Below, in pieces: positions 52,821 through 63,287 of a stretch of 64,000 nucleotides of DNA. The translations under genes were made by a program, and so were the position numbers. Each line of letters begins with the position of its first letter. Within the stretch, counting starts at the first letter, position 1. The stretch lies in contig NZ_JBFTER010000003.1 of the NCBI RefSeq assembly GCF_047229345.1, positions 25,574-89,573 on the forward strand, given 5' to 3'. Source of the stretch: Cellulomonas_A sp047229345. GTDB taxonomy: Bacteria; Actinomycetota; Actinomycetes; Actinomycetales; Cellulomonadaceae. Under the pieces are notes generated by a model. That model was not told the DNA's origin and did no database searches. It was given only the letters and a program-made list of their open reading frames with translations.

Positions 52821-54446
52821 ATGACCGACGACCCCCGGCCCGCGCCGGACCTGCTGCCCGAGCCCGTCGCACCCTCCCTCCCGGGGCTCGTGCCGGGGCT
52901 CGACGCCGACGGCCGCCCGGCGCCCGACGCGCCCCTCGTGGCCGTCACCGGCGTCACCGGCTACGTCGGGGGCCGGCTCGTCCCCGAGCTGCTCGCCGCG
53001 GGGTACCGCGTGCGCGCGCTCGCCCGCAACCCCGAGCGTCTGCGCGGCAGGTCCTGGTACGCCGACGTCGAGGTCGCCCAGGCCGACGCGGGCGAGCTCG
53101 AGGAGATCCGGGCGGCCCTGCGCGGCGTGCGGATCGCCTACTACCTGATCCACGCGCTCGGGACCGGACCGACGTTCGAGGCCCGCGACCGGCGCACCGC
53201 GCTGACGTTCGCGCAGGCGGCGCGGGAGGCCGGCGTGGAGCGCATCGTCTACCTCGGCGGGCTCTACCCCGAGGGTGAGGAGCTCTCGCCACACCTCGCG
53301 TCCCGCACCGAGGTCGGCGAGATCCTGCTCGCGTCGGGCGTCCCGACGACGGTGCTGCGCGCCGCGGTGATCCTCGGCTCGGGCTCGGCGTCGTTCGAGA
53401 TGATGCGCTACCTGACCGAGCGGCTGCCCGCCATGACCGTGCCGCGCTGGGTCGAGAACCGCATCCAGCCCATCGCGATCCGCGACGTGCTGCGCTACCT
53501 CGTCGGCTCGGCCGCGATGCCGTCCGACGTCAGCCGCGGCTTCGACATCGGCGGCCCCGACGTCCTGACGTACCGCGAGATGATGCAGCGCTACGCCCAG
53601 GCCGCCGGGCTCCCCCGGCGGATCATCGTCGGCGTAGGCGTGCTGACGCCACGGCTGTCGAGCCTGTGGGTGTCGCTCGTGACCCCCGTGCCGTCAGGCC
53701 TCGCGCGCCCGCTCGTCGAGTCGCTCGTGCACGAGGTCGTGTGCGACGAGCACGACATCGCCGAGCACGTCCCCGACCCGCCCGGCGGGCTCATCGGCTT
53801 CGACCGGGCCGTGCGCCTCGCGCTCCAGCGCATCCAGGACGCCGACGTCACGACCCGCTGGTCGTCCGCGTCGGTCACGGGCGCCCCGAGCGACCCGCTG
53901 CCCGGCGACCCCGACTGGGCGGGCGGCTCGATGTACGTCGACGAGCGGCGCGTCGACGTGGACGCCTCGCCCGAGGCGCTGTGGCGGGTCATCGAGACGA
54001 TCGGCGGCGAGGCCGGCTGGTACTCGTGGCCGCTCGCGTGGCAGCTGCGCGGGATCGCGGACAAGCTCGTCGGCGGCCCGGGGCTGCGTCGCGGGCGCCG
54101 GCCGGGGCGGCTGCTCGTGGACGACGCCGTCGACTGGTGGCGCGTCGAGGAGGTCGAGCCGGGGTCGCTGCTGCGGCTGCGCGCCGAGATGCGGGTCCCC
54201 GGCCTGGCGTGGCTCGAGCTGCGGGTCGAGCCGGTCGAGGGCGACGAGCACCGGACGGTCTTCGCGCAGCGCGCGCTCTTCCACCCGCACGGGCTCGCCG
54301 GGCAGCTCTACTGGGGTGCGGTGTACCCGTTCCACGGCATCGTCTTCGGCGGGATGCAGCGGAACATCGCCCGCGCGGCCGAGACCGCGGAGCGTGCCCG
54401 GACGGACCGGCGGCCCGCCGGGGAGCAGGTGCGCTCGCGCACGTGA
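52821..54446 (+). CDS. SDR-family NAD(P)-binding protein with C-terminal DUF2867
   Basis: The 541-aa protein has an atypical SDR/NmrA-like Rossmann domain from residue ~38: VAVTGVTGYVGGRLVPELL with the GxxGxxG cofactor loop, and RVRALARNPERLRGR. From ~370 there is a SRPBCC-like DUF2867 domain (VDASPEALWRVIETIGGEAGWYSW, near 378). The first 35 residues are Pro-rich. Such fusions are common in actinobacteria and substrate is unknown. Start: ATG behind CAGACT. Confidence 0.88.
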   Translation: MTDDPRPAPDLLPEPVAPSLPGLVPGLDADGRPAPDAPLVAVTGVTGYVGGRLVPELLAAGYRVRALARNPERLRGRSWYADVEVAQADAGELEEIRAALRGVRIAYYLIHALGTGPTFEARDRRTALTFAQAAREAGVERIVYLGGLYPEGEELSPHLASRTEVGEILLASGVPTTVLRAAVILGSGSASFEMMRYLTERLPAMTVPRWVENRIQPIAIRDVLRYLVGSAAMPSDVSRGFDIGGPDVLTYREMMQRYAQAAGLPRRIIVGVGVLTPRLSSLWVSLVTPVPSGLARPLVESLVHEVVCDEHDIAEHVPDPPGGLIGFDRAVRLALQRIQDADVTTRWSSASVTGAPSDPLPGDPDWAGGSMYVDERRVDVDASPEALWRVIETIGGEAGWYSWPLAWQLRGIADKLVGGPGLRRGRRPGRLLVDDAVDWWRVEEVEPGSLLRLRAEMRVPGLAWLELRVEPVEGDEHRTVFAQRALFHPHGLAGQLYWGAVYPFHGIVFGGMQRNIARAAETAERARTDRRPAGEQVRSRT

Positions 54447-54451
54447 CCGCC

Positions 54452-54481
54452 TCGCGAGGACCACCCGGGTGGTCCTCGCGA
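54452..54481. terminator. perfect 30-bp palindrome, bidirectional terminator
   Basis: The 30 bases are perfectly self-complementary about CCC|GGG. It lies 5 nt after the SDR stop and 4 nt from the stop of the opposite thioesterase gene. Confidence 0.75.
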
Positions 54482-54485
54482 CGGC

Positions 54486-54971
54486 TCAGCGGCGGTGCCG
54501 CAGCCGGACGGGCTCCTCGAGGTAGACCTCCCACGCGGTGCGCACCTCGGGACCGATGCGCCTCGGGGTCCCGGTCGCGGTGTCGACGAGCACCACCGTC
54601 GTCAGTGCGCGGGCGAACACCGTGCCTCCGTCAGCCGCCGGCGCGTCGCGCACCTCGTAGCAGATGTCCAGGCTCGCCCCGCCGAGGTGACCGATCCACA
54701 TCTCGACGAGGACGGGCGTGCGCCGGTAGCCCAGCGGCCGCAGGTACTCGATCTCCTGGCGTGCGACGAGCGTCGACAGCTCGGCCCCCGGTCCGGCGTC
54801 GAGCACCGCTGTGGGCCACGTCCCCTCGGGGACGTCGGCGGACGGCACCTGACGCCAGAACGCCTGGATGCGCGCCTCCTCGAGCAGCGTCAGCATCGCG
54901 ACGTTGTTCACGTGCGCGTACGCGTCCATGTCGGACCAGCGCAGCTGCACGGGGACCACGAGCCTGGTCAC
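54486..54971 (-). CDS. hotdog-fold acyl-CoA thioesterase (4HBT family)
   Basis: The 161-aa protein has the 4-hydroxybenzoyl-CoA thioesterase fold. VQLRWSDMDAYAHVNNVAMLTLLEEAR (residues ~8-34, in parts) carries the conserved D...H-N active-site motif. IEYLRPLGYRRTPVLVEMWIGHLG follows. The acyl substrate is not deducible. Start: GTG after AAGGAG. The 168-bp gap upstream (54972-55139) shows no gene. Confidence 0.9.
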   Translation of the reverse strand: MTRLVVPVQLRWSDMDAYAHVNNVAMLTLLEEARIQAFWRQVPSADVPEGTWPTAVLDAGPGAELSTLVARQEIEYLRPLGYRRTPVLVEMWIGHLGGASLDICYEVRDAPAADGGTVFARALTTVVLVDTATGTPRRIGPEVRTAWEVYLEEPVRLRHRR

Positions 54972-55139
54972 GGGGATCTCCTTGGATGAGGGCGGTCAGG
55001 GGTGGGGGCAGGGATCGGGTGCTCGCGGGCGGCGGGGAGTGCGAGCCCGACCGTCCACGCGGCTGGGCGGTCGGGCGGCCGACGGCGCCGGGACAGTCGA
55101 CGGAGGCCGCCCACCGTCACGGCGCCGGGGCGGACGCCG

Positions 55140-56969
55140 TCAGCGAGCGGCGCGGCGCGCTCCGTCACGGCACCGCTCGAGCGCCGCGAGCTCCGACGTC
55201 ACGGGCTCGACGACGAGCCGGCCCGCGACCGCGTCGATCGCCTCGCGCAGCCGTCGCCGCACCCGCGTCGCCCGCCGCCGGGCTCCGACTCCCCCGGCCA
55301 CCCGCCCGAGCAGCGCCACGAGCAGCCCGGCGAGCCCGCCGCCGATCGCGAGCACCGTCGGGGCGGGCAGCTCCCACCACACGGGCGTCGGGGGCGCGGG
55401 CAGCTGGAGGTAGGCGGCACCGGCGAGCAGCGCGAGCCACAGCAGGCCGGCCACGAGCGCCGCGAACAGCACCCACTGGAGGGCGCCGAGCGCACCCCAC
55501 CACAGCGGCCGACGCTCGGCCTCGAGCCGTGTCCCGGCGACCGCCTGGTCGAGCGCGTCGGCGAGGCCGTCGGTCGTGGCACGCCGGCGCGCGGCGAGGA
55601 CCCAGTCGTCGGGCGCCCCCGCCGTCGCCGCGTCCGCGTAGGTCCGCACGGCGGTCGCCGCCCGCGCGCTCGCGGCCGGTCCGGGGCTCGGCAACGACGT
55701 GCGGGCGAGGTCGGGGCGCTGCTCGTCCGAGCGCCCGGCGCCGAGGCCGAGCCGCCGCAGCGGGTCCGGCCGGAACCGTCCGAGCCAGCGCGTCGCGGGC
55801 CAGCCCGTCGCCGCGCGCGCCTGCCGGGCCGCCGAGCGCCGCACCGCAGCCACGACGGTCGGGACGGCGGCAGCCTCCTCGAGCGCCGAGACGAGCTCGG
55901 CGCGCGCCTGCTTGGCCGCGCGGTTCGCGGGCGCCTCGCCGCAGGCCGCGAGGAGCTCGCGGGCAGCGCGGCGGACGTCGGCACGGACGCGCTCGGTCGC
56001 GGCCTCGCGCCGCTGCGCCGCTGCGGCGAGCAGGCCCTGCAGGTCGGGGACGCCCTCACCCGTGCGTGCGCTGACCGCGAGCACGGGGACGTCGCGGAGC
56101 CCGTCCTCGGCGGCGAGCCGGCGCAGGTCGGCCAGGCAGCGCTCGCGCTCGTCGGGGGTCAGCCGGTCGGCGTGGTTGAGCACGAGCACGACGACCGAGG
56201 AGTGTCCCGCGAGCGGGCGGAGGTACCGCACGTGCAGCGCGGCGTCGGCGTACTTCTGCGGGTCGACGACCCATACGAGGAGGTCGACCCGGCCGTAGAG
56301 GCGCTCGGCACGCACGCGGTGCTCGGTCTCGACCGAGTCGTGGTCGGGCAGGTCGAGCAGCACCAGGCCCGTCGTGACGCCCGAGGGCGTGACCGTCCCG
56401 GCGACCTCGTGGCGCTCGTCGACCCCGAGCCAGTCGAGCAGCGCGTGCGCGGCACCGTCCTCCCCGGCCCGGCCCTCCGGCGCTGCCTGCAGGGCCGTGC
56501 CGGTCCGCGACGAGCCGGCCCCCGTCGAGCCGCTGCTGCCCACGCTCGTTCCCGCCGAGCCCGTCACGGCCGGACGCGTTCCTGCCGGACGCGTTCCCGC
56601 CGTACCCGCTCCCGCCGTGCCCGCCCCGGCCGTTCCGTCGTGCGTGGTCCCCTCACCCGCGGGACCGGGCCACACCGCGGCGAGCGCGCGGCCGGTCGTG
56701 GGCCTGCGCACGCCCGGGACCGCGAGGTCCGCACCCGCGACGGCGTTGAGCAGCGAGGACTTCCCCGAGCCGGTCGCCCCGGCGAGCGCGACCACCGTGT
56801 ACTCCCCCGACAGCGCCGCCCGCTCCCGCGCGTGCGCGAGCACGGTGTCGGCTCCGTCGAGGACCCGCTGCGGGAGCCGGCCCTGGCCGGCGTCCACCGC
56901 CTCCGCGAGCGCGTCGACCTGCGCGGCGAGGTCCCGTCCCGGGGCATGGCCGCTGCGTCGCGCGCTCAC
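55140..56969 (-). CDS. dynamin-type membrane GTPase, second gene of pair 1
   Basis: The 609-aa protein has a GTPase domain followed by two membrane spans (about residues 482-515 and 530-555). G1 is GATGSGKSSLLN near residue 62, G3 is DLPDHDS, G4-like is LNHAD, and ALLDWLGVDERHEV and VDPQKYADAALH are shared with the paralogue at 61755. Between G1 and G3, in the switch region, lies a ~55-residue Ala/Gly/Thr insert coded by 15-bp repeats. The GTG overlaps the stop of the partner gene (GTGA), so the two are co-translated, like paired bacterial dynamin-like proteins. Probable role: membrane remodelling or stress response. Confidence 0.82.
   Translation of the reverse strand: MSARRSGHAPGRDLAAQVDALAEAVDAGQGRLPQRVLDGADTVLAHARERAALSGEYTVVALAGATGSGKSSLLNAVAGADLAVPGVRRPTTGRALAAVWPGPAGEGTTHDGTAGAGTAGAGTAGTRPAGTRPAVTGSAGTSVGSSGSTGAGSSRTGTALQAAPEGRAGEDGAAHALLDWLGVDERHEVAGTVTPSGVTTGLVLLDLPDHDSVETEHRVRAERLYGRVDLLVWVVDPQKYADAALHVRYLRPLAGHSSVVVLVLNHADRLTPDERERCLADLRRLAAEDGLRDVPVLAVSARTGEGVPDLQGLLAAAAQRREAATERVRADVRRAARELLAACGEAPANRAAKQARAELVSALEEAAAVPTVVAAVRRSAARQARAATGWPATRWLGRFRPDPLRRLGLGAGRSDEQRPDLARTSLPSPGPAASARAATAVRTYADAATAGAPDDWVLAARRRATTDGLADALDQAVAGTRLEAERRPLWWGALGALQWVLFAALVAGLLWLALLAGAAYLQLPAPPTPVWWELPAPTVLAIGGGLAGLLVALLGRVAGGVGARRRATRVRRRLREAIDAVAGRLVVEPVTSELAALERCRDGARRAAR
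56569..56627. repeat. 15-bp tandem repeats inside GTPase gene
   Basis: GCCGGACGCGTTCCT, GCCGGACGCGTTCCC, GCCGTACCCGCTCCC and a fourth degenerate unit are consecutive. On the coding strand they give the Gly-Thr-Arg/Ala-rich insert. Unit length is a multiple of three, so copy changes keep the frame. Confidence 0.8.
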
Positions 56970-59176
56970 GCGTCCCGGCCGTCCTGCGGCGCACCGGTGA
57001 CGCGTCGCCACCAGGACCGCAGCCGACCCTCGGGCGGCCGCTCGGGCGACGGTGCGCCGGTGCGCTCCGCGCTCGTCCCCGCCGGCGCGAGAGGGTCGTC
57101 CGCGCCGTCCGTCGAGGTGCCGCGTCCGCCCCGTCCCGTGGGCAGGTCCCCGCGCTCGGCGGCCAGGCGGGCGAGCACGCCGGCGCCGCGGAGCCGCCCG
57201 CTCTCGGTGCCGGCACCCGGCACGGCGACGACGGGCTCCGCGGCGGACGCCGCTGCCACTCCCTCGGCGCGCGCGGCAGCAGCGGTCACCTGGGCGACCG
57301 CGGTGCGCACAGGGTCGCCACTCGCGTCGGCGGTGCCGAGAGCGTCGAGCTGGGCGGTGAACCGCGCGGCCTGACCGGCGAGCACCCCACGGACGCGTAT
57401 CGCGAGCCGCTCGTGGGCCTCGCGGGCGAGCTGGCGCACGGCCTCGTCACCGAACACGGCCTCGAGGAGCCGCTGGGCGAGGATCGCCGCGCCGCCCGCG
57501 ATGCCGACCTCGGCACCCGTGAGGCCGCCGGTCGACGCGAACACCGCGACCATGAGCGCGGCACCGAGGCCGTTGACCCCGTAGGAGACGGCGCGTGCGG
57601 TCGTGCGCTTGTCGGCGCCCTCCCGCTCGACGAGCGCGAGGACGTCGGACTGCCACGCGCGGATCTGCTCCGCGACCTGGCCGCGGAGGTCGGCGGACGC
57701 GCGGGACAGCGCGAGGCCCTCGAGCAGCGCGACGCCGGCCGGGTCCGTGCGCCAGGCGGAGTGCGCGCGCTCCGCGGCGTCCTCCGCGGCGTCGAGCACG
57801 ACCGCCTCGAGCCCGTGCCCGATCGCGTGCGCGAGCGCCGGCTCGGGCGCCCGCTGACCGCGGAACGCCGCGGTGATGCGGTCGCGGAGCCCCGAGACCT
57901 TCTGCTCGACGGCCCGCAGGAACTCGCCGGTCCCGACGACGTCCTGCCAGCGCGCGAGCACCTCGCCGCGCAGCATCGTGCCGTCGGACGTCGCGCGCTC
58001 GACGTGCGTCGCGGCGTCCTCGTAGGCGGCGACGACCGCGGCGCGCAGCCGGGCGTCGGCCGCGCGCTGGTCGTCGGCGGCGCGGGCGAGGTCCTCGGCG
58101 CGCACGAGCACGTCGCGGGTCACGCCCTCACGGGTCCCCCGGATCACGCGGGCCCGCGCCGCGGGATCGCCGCCGAGGGCCGTGAGCCAGTCGGCGACGG
58201 CGCCCACCGCAACCTCGGGCAGCAGGCCGCCGTCCGTCGAGGTCTCCGGCACCAGGAGGACCGTGGCCTCGGCGAGGTCGTGCTCGTCGAGCATCTGCCG
58301 CAGGTGCGCGCTCACAAGCGCCTCGGTGCCGTCGTCGACCCGGTCGAGCACGAGCGCGAGGTGGACGCGCCGGCGGGCGGCCGCACCCAGCAGCTCCCAC
58401 GGGACGGCGTCGGCGTAGCGCGCGGCGGTCGTGACGAACAGCCACAGGTCCGCCGCCGCGAGCAGCTGCGTCGCGAGCGCGCGGTTCTCCTCGACGACCG
58501 AGTCGATGTCGGGGGCGTCGAGCAGCGCGAGCCCGGGCGGCAGGGCGGGCGACGCCACGAGCCGCAGCCCGGCACCGCGCCCGTCCGCGCCCGTGTCGCT
58601 GGAACCGGTCAGGCCCGAGCCGATGGAGCCGGATCCGGTCGAGCCCGAGCCGCTCGGACCGGCCGCGGTGAGGCCGCCGTCGACCCCACCGGCGCCGCCG
58701 GCGAGGCCCGCACCGGCCGACGCGCCCACGCCACCGACCCAGCCGGCGACCCTGGACTCCCCGCCACCGCCGTCCGGCGTGCCCTTCGCGAGGTCCACGC
58801 GCGACCCGACGAGCCGCGCGAGGCCCGGCAGCACGCGGTCGGTCGAGAACCACCGCGCGTCGAGCGGGTGGTGCACGAGCACCGGCCACCGGGTCGTCGG
58901 CCGGAGCACGCCCGACGTCGTGACCTGCTCGCCGAGCAGCGAGTTCACGAGCGTCGACTTGCCCGCGCCCGTCGACCCGCCGACCACGACGAGCAGCGGC
59001 GCGTTCTCCGCGCGCAGCCGTGGCAGCAGGTAGTCGTCGAGCTGGTCGAGCACCTGCGCGCGCTCGACGCGCCCCGGACCTGCCGAGGCGACGTCGAGCG
59101 CGAGCCGGGTCTCGGCGACGCGCGAGCGCAGCACCGTGAGGGCGTCGACCAGCTCCGTGTGCACGCTCGCTGCCAC
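56966..59176 (-). CDS. dynamin-type GTPase, first gene of pair 1
   Basis: The 736-aa protein has G1 GGSTGAGKSTLVNSLLG (near 65), RPTTRWPVL as G2 region, and G3-like DAPDIDSVVEENR. A Gly/Ala/Ser-rich insert of about 70 residues (coded by ~58600-58760) sits between G2 and G3. A long helical region follows, with a hydrophobic hairpin (LGAALMVAVFASTGGLTGAEVGIAGGAAIL, about 535-565) that could enter membranes. It ends in a disordered Pro/Gly/Ser tail. Start: GTG after GGAGG. The pairing with the next GTPase resembles actinobacterial DynA/DynB or IniA/IniC partners. Confidence 0.8.
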   Translation of the reverse strand: MAASVHTELVDALTVLRSRVAETRLALDVASAGPGRVERAQVLDQLDDYLLPRLRAENAPLLVVVGGSTGAGKSTLVNSLLGEQVTTSGVLRPTTRWPVLVHHPLDARWFSTDRVLPGLARLVGSRVDLAKGTPDGGGGESRVAGWVGGVGASAGAGLAGGAGGVDGGLTAAGPSGSGSTGSGSIGSGLTGSSDTGADGRGAGLRLVASPALPPGLALLDAPDIDSVVEENRALATQLLAAADLWLFVTTAARYADAVPWELLGAAARRRVHLALVLDRVDDGTEALVSAHLRQMLDEHDLAEATVLLVPETSTDGGLLPEVAVGAVADWLTALGGDPAARARVIRGTREGVTRDVLVRAEDLARAADDQRAADARLRAAVVAAYEDAATHVERATSDGTMLRGEVLARWQDVVGTGEFLRAVEQKVSGLRDRITAAFRGQRAPEPALAHAIGHGLEAVVLDAAEDAAERAHSAWRTDPAGVALLEGLALSRASADLRGQVAEQIRAWQSDVLALVEREGADKRTTARAVSYGVNGLGAALMVAVFASTGGLTGAEVGIAGGAAILAQRLLEAVFGDEAVRQLAREAHERLAIRVRGVLAGQAARFTAQLDALGTADASGDPVRTAVAQVTAAAARAEGVAAASAAEPVVAVPGAGTESGRLRGAGVLARLAAERGDLPTGRGGRGTSTDGADDPLAPAGTSAERTGAPSPERPPEGRLRSWWRRVTGAPQDGRDA

Positions 59177-59192
59177 CGCGCCGACCTCCGGC

Positions 59193-60875
<1,683 letters not shown>

Positions 60876-60927
60876 TGGCTCTTCGTCCGCCTCGGTGCTC
60901 GGGGGTGTGTCGAGGGAGTGCACGGAA

Positions 60928-60975
60928 CGGGCCTCCCGGCCGCGCGCGGAGTCGCGTCGGCAGCCGGAAGGCCCG
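60928..60975 (-). terminator. hairpin between ssb and ettA
   Basis: A 12-bp stem with one mismatch (60928-60939 / 60964-60975) and a 24-nt loop lies 34 nt after the ssb stop. It may partly separate ssb from ettA. Confidence 0.4.
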
Positions 60976-61008
60976 GGCCCTGCGGTCCGGTGGCCCCAGC
61001 CTAGGCGA

Positions 61009-61614
61009 TCACCTCGTACCGGTCAGTGCGAGGTCCTCGTCGGGGCGCACGTCCGCCAGCGCGTAGAGGGCCGCGTCGCTCCCCTGCGCGTCGTCGAGCG
61101 CGTCGAAGCCGTCGCCGTCGCCCGCCTCGCCGTCCGGCGCGTCGGTCGCGGAGGCGTCGCCCGGGCTCGAGTGGACCGTGCGCATGTAGCGGGCGGTGCC
61201 GAACGCCAGGTCGGGGCCGATCGCGATCGCGTCGAGCACGAGCGACGTCCGGGGCTCGCCGTCGGCCGTGCTCCACTCGTCGGTCGAGAGCCGGCCGTGC
61301 ACGAGCACCGGGTCCCCCTTGCGCAGCGACTCGGCGACGTTGCGTGCGGCCCCGCGCCAGGCCTTGACCGTGAACCACTCGGTGCGCCCGTCCACCCAGG
61401 TGCCGCGCTCGCGGTCGAACCACCGCCGGGTCGACGCCATGCGGAACGTCGTGAACGGGGTCGACGCGCCCCCGGCCGACGGCGCGCCCGGCGCGCCCGC
61501 CGCGGTCACGGCCTGACCCGGCGCCGCCCCGGAGCCGGTGCTCGTGCCGGGGTAGTGCTTCGGGTCGGTGCCCAGCCACCCGACCAGCGTCAGGGTCAGC
61601 TCGTTCGTGCTCAT
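61009..61614 (-). CDS. single-stranded DNA-binding protein paralogue without acidic tail tip
   Basis: The 201-aa protein has an OB-fold: TLTLVGWLGTDPKHYPG at the start, FTTFRMASTRRWFDRERGTWVDGRTEWFTVKAW in parts near 53-86, and GDPVLVHGRLSTDEW near 100. A Gly/Ala-rich insert of ~25 residues separates the first two strands. The C-terminus reads DLALTGTR and lacks the DDDIPF-type tip by which SSB recruits partner proteins. In M. tuberculosis a second SSB (Rv2478c) sits beside ettA, which fits. Start: ATG after GAGGAGG. Confidence 0.88.
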   Translation of the reverse strand: MSTNELTLTLVGWLGTDPKHYPGTSTGSGAAPGQAVTAAGAPGAPSAGGASTPFTTFRMASTRRWFDRERGTWVDGRTEWFTVKAWRGAARNVAESLRKGDPVLVHGRLSTDEWSTADGEPRTSLVLDAIAIGPDLAFGTARYMRTVHSSPGDASATDAPDGEAGDGDGFDALDDAQGSDAALYALADVRPDEDLALTGTR

Positions 61615-61754
61615 GCGTCCTCCTCGGTGAGGGGCCGGCGAGCGCCGACCCTGTGGAGGGAGCGTGGCGCGCGGGCACGACCGGACCCGGCTGCCGGATC
61701 CCGGACGGTGCGTGCGGCAGCGTGCGACCGGGCTGGGGGTGGCTCGTGCAGCGG

Positions 61755-63287
61755 TCAGCGCACGGTGGCGAGCGCGACGAGCTCGCGCACCCGGCGGTGC
61801 TCCGCGACCACTTCGGCCGCGGGCTCCGCGAGCCGGGTCCGCGCGACGGCCTCGAGCTCCGCCCGTCCCTCGCGCAGCACCCGCTCGGAGCGTCGTCGGG
61901 CGAGCGCCCGGCGCAGCGACCACGTGGCCACCGCGAGCACGAGGGCCAGCAGCGCGAGGCCGGCAGCGACGGGCAGCGCCCAGTCCTCCGGCCCGCGCCC
62001 CACGGACCCCAGCTCGAGGCCGAGCCCGATCGCTGCCGCGACGACGGCCCCGACGCCCGCGAGCACCGCCAGCACGAACCCCGCGACGGCGAGCCGGGAC
62101 CGCCGCGCCGCGACGGTCACCCGCGCGAGCGCGTCGTCGATCTCGAGCCGCAGCCGCTCGGCGGGCGTCACGCGCGCGACGATGTCGTCGGCCCACCGGA
62201 CGGGGACGGTGCGGGTCACGCCCGCGAGCCAGCCGGCCCGCGCGAGCACGACCGTGTCGGCCTGCACGGCGCCGAACGACGGCACGGTCCGGGACCCGCC
62301 GCGCACGACGGCGCCGACGGCGTCCGCGATCGCCGGCAGCCCCGCGCCCTCGGCGAGGACATCGACGAGCTCGACGACGCCGAGCCGGCTCGGGGCGGGC
62401 TCACGGTCCGCGACCTGGCTCGCGAGCAGGGTCGCCGCGTCGTTGAGCTCGGCGCCCGCGCGCTCCGCGGCGACGCTGCGGCGGCGGACCACCGCGGCCA
62501 GCCGGTCCCGCAGCTCGGGGACGCCCTCGCCGGTGTGCGCCGACGCGGTGCGCACGTGCACGCCCGTCAGGCCGTCCTCGACGAGCAGGCCCTCGACGTC
62601 GCGGACCAGCTCGTCGTGCATGTCGGCGGCGACCGTGTCGATCTGGTTCAGCACGACGGCCATGGCCGCCTCGTGGCCCACGAGCCGGCGCAGGTACCCC
62701 GAGTGCAGGGCGTCGTCCGCGTACTTCTGCGGGTCGACGACCCAGACGAGCAGGTCCGCCATGGGCAGCAGCAGGTCGACGACCGCACGGTGCGCCGGCT
62801 CGATCGAGTCGTGGTCCGGCAGGTCGAGCAGCACGAGCCCGCGCAGCGGCGCCTCGGTGTCGCCGTCGAGCAGGCTCTCGCGCTCGATGCGCCGGTCCTC
62901 CTCGACACCGAGCCAGTCGAGCAGCGCACCGCCGCCCTCGCCCCACACGCACGCCGTGACCTTGGACGTCGTGGGGCGCTTGACCCCGACGTCCGCGAAG
63001 TCGAGCCCGCAGATCGCGTTGAACAGGCTCGACTTGCCGGAGCCCGTGCCGCCGACGAGCGCGACGATCGTGTGGTCGACGCCGAGGGCGAGCCGCTCGC
63101 GCACGCGCCCCACCGACGCCGCGACGCGTGCCGACACCTCGGGGTCCAGCCGGTCGCCGCCGGTCTCGAGCGCCTCCTCGAGCTGCGCGACGCGGAGCGC
63201 GAGCGCCTCCGTCTCGGCGCCGTGCAGCGTCCCGTGCACGGTCGCCCAGCCCGGCAGCGTGCGGACCGTCTCGGTCCTCTCGGTCAT
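61755..63287 (-). CDS. dynamin-type membrane GTPase, second gene of pair 2
   Basis: The 510-aa protein is a paralogue of the one at 55140. G1 is GGTGSGKSSLFN near residue 79, G3 DLPDHDS, G4-like LNQID. ALLDWLGVEEDRR, VDPQKYADDALH and AHTGEGVPELRDRL match its paralogue step by step. It lacks the low-complexity insert. Two membrane spans (about 400-425 and 438-460) close the protein. The ATG overlaps the stop of the preceding gene (ATGA), giving the same coupled pair design. The 140-bp gap between it and ssb holds no gene. Confidence 0.82.
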   Translation of the reverse strand: MTERTETVRTLPGWATVHGTLHGAETEALALRVAQLEEALETGGDRLDPEVSARVAASVGRVRERLALGVDHTIVALVGGTGSGKSSLFNAICGLDFADVGVKRPTTSKVTACVWGEGGGALLDWLGVEEDRRIERESLLDGDTEAPLRGLVLLDLPDHDSIEPAHRAVVDLLLPMADLLVWVVDPQKYADDALHSGYLRRLVGHEAAMAVVLNQIDTVAADMHDELVRDVEGLLVEDGLTGVHVRTASAHTGEGVPELRDRLAAVVRRRSVAAERAGAELNDAATLLASQVADREPAPSRLGVVELVDVLAEGAGLPAIADAVGAVVRGGSRTVPSFGAVQADTVVLARAGWLAGVTRTVPVRWADDIVARVTPAERLRLEIDDALARVTVAARRSRLAVAGFVLAVLAGVGAVVAAAIGLGLELGSVGRGPEDWALPVAAGLALLALVLAVATWSLRRALARRRSERVLREGRAELEAVARTRLAEPAAEVVAEHRRVRELVALATVR

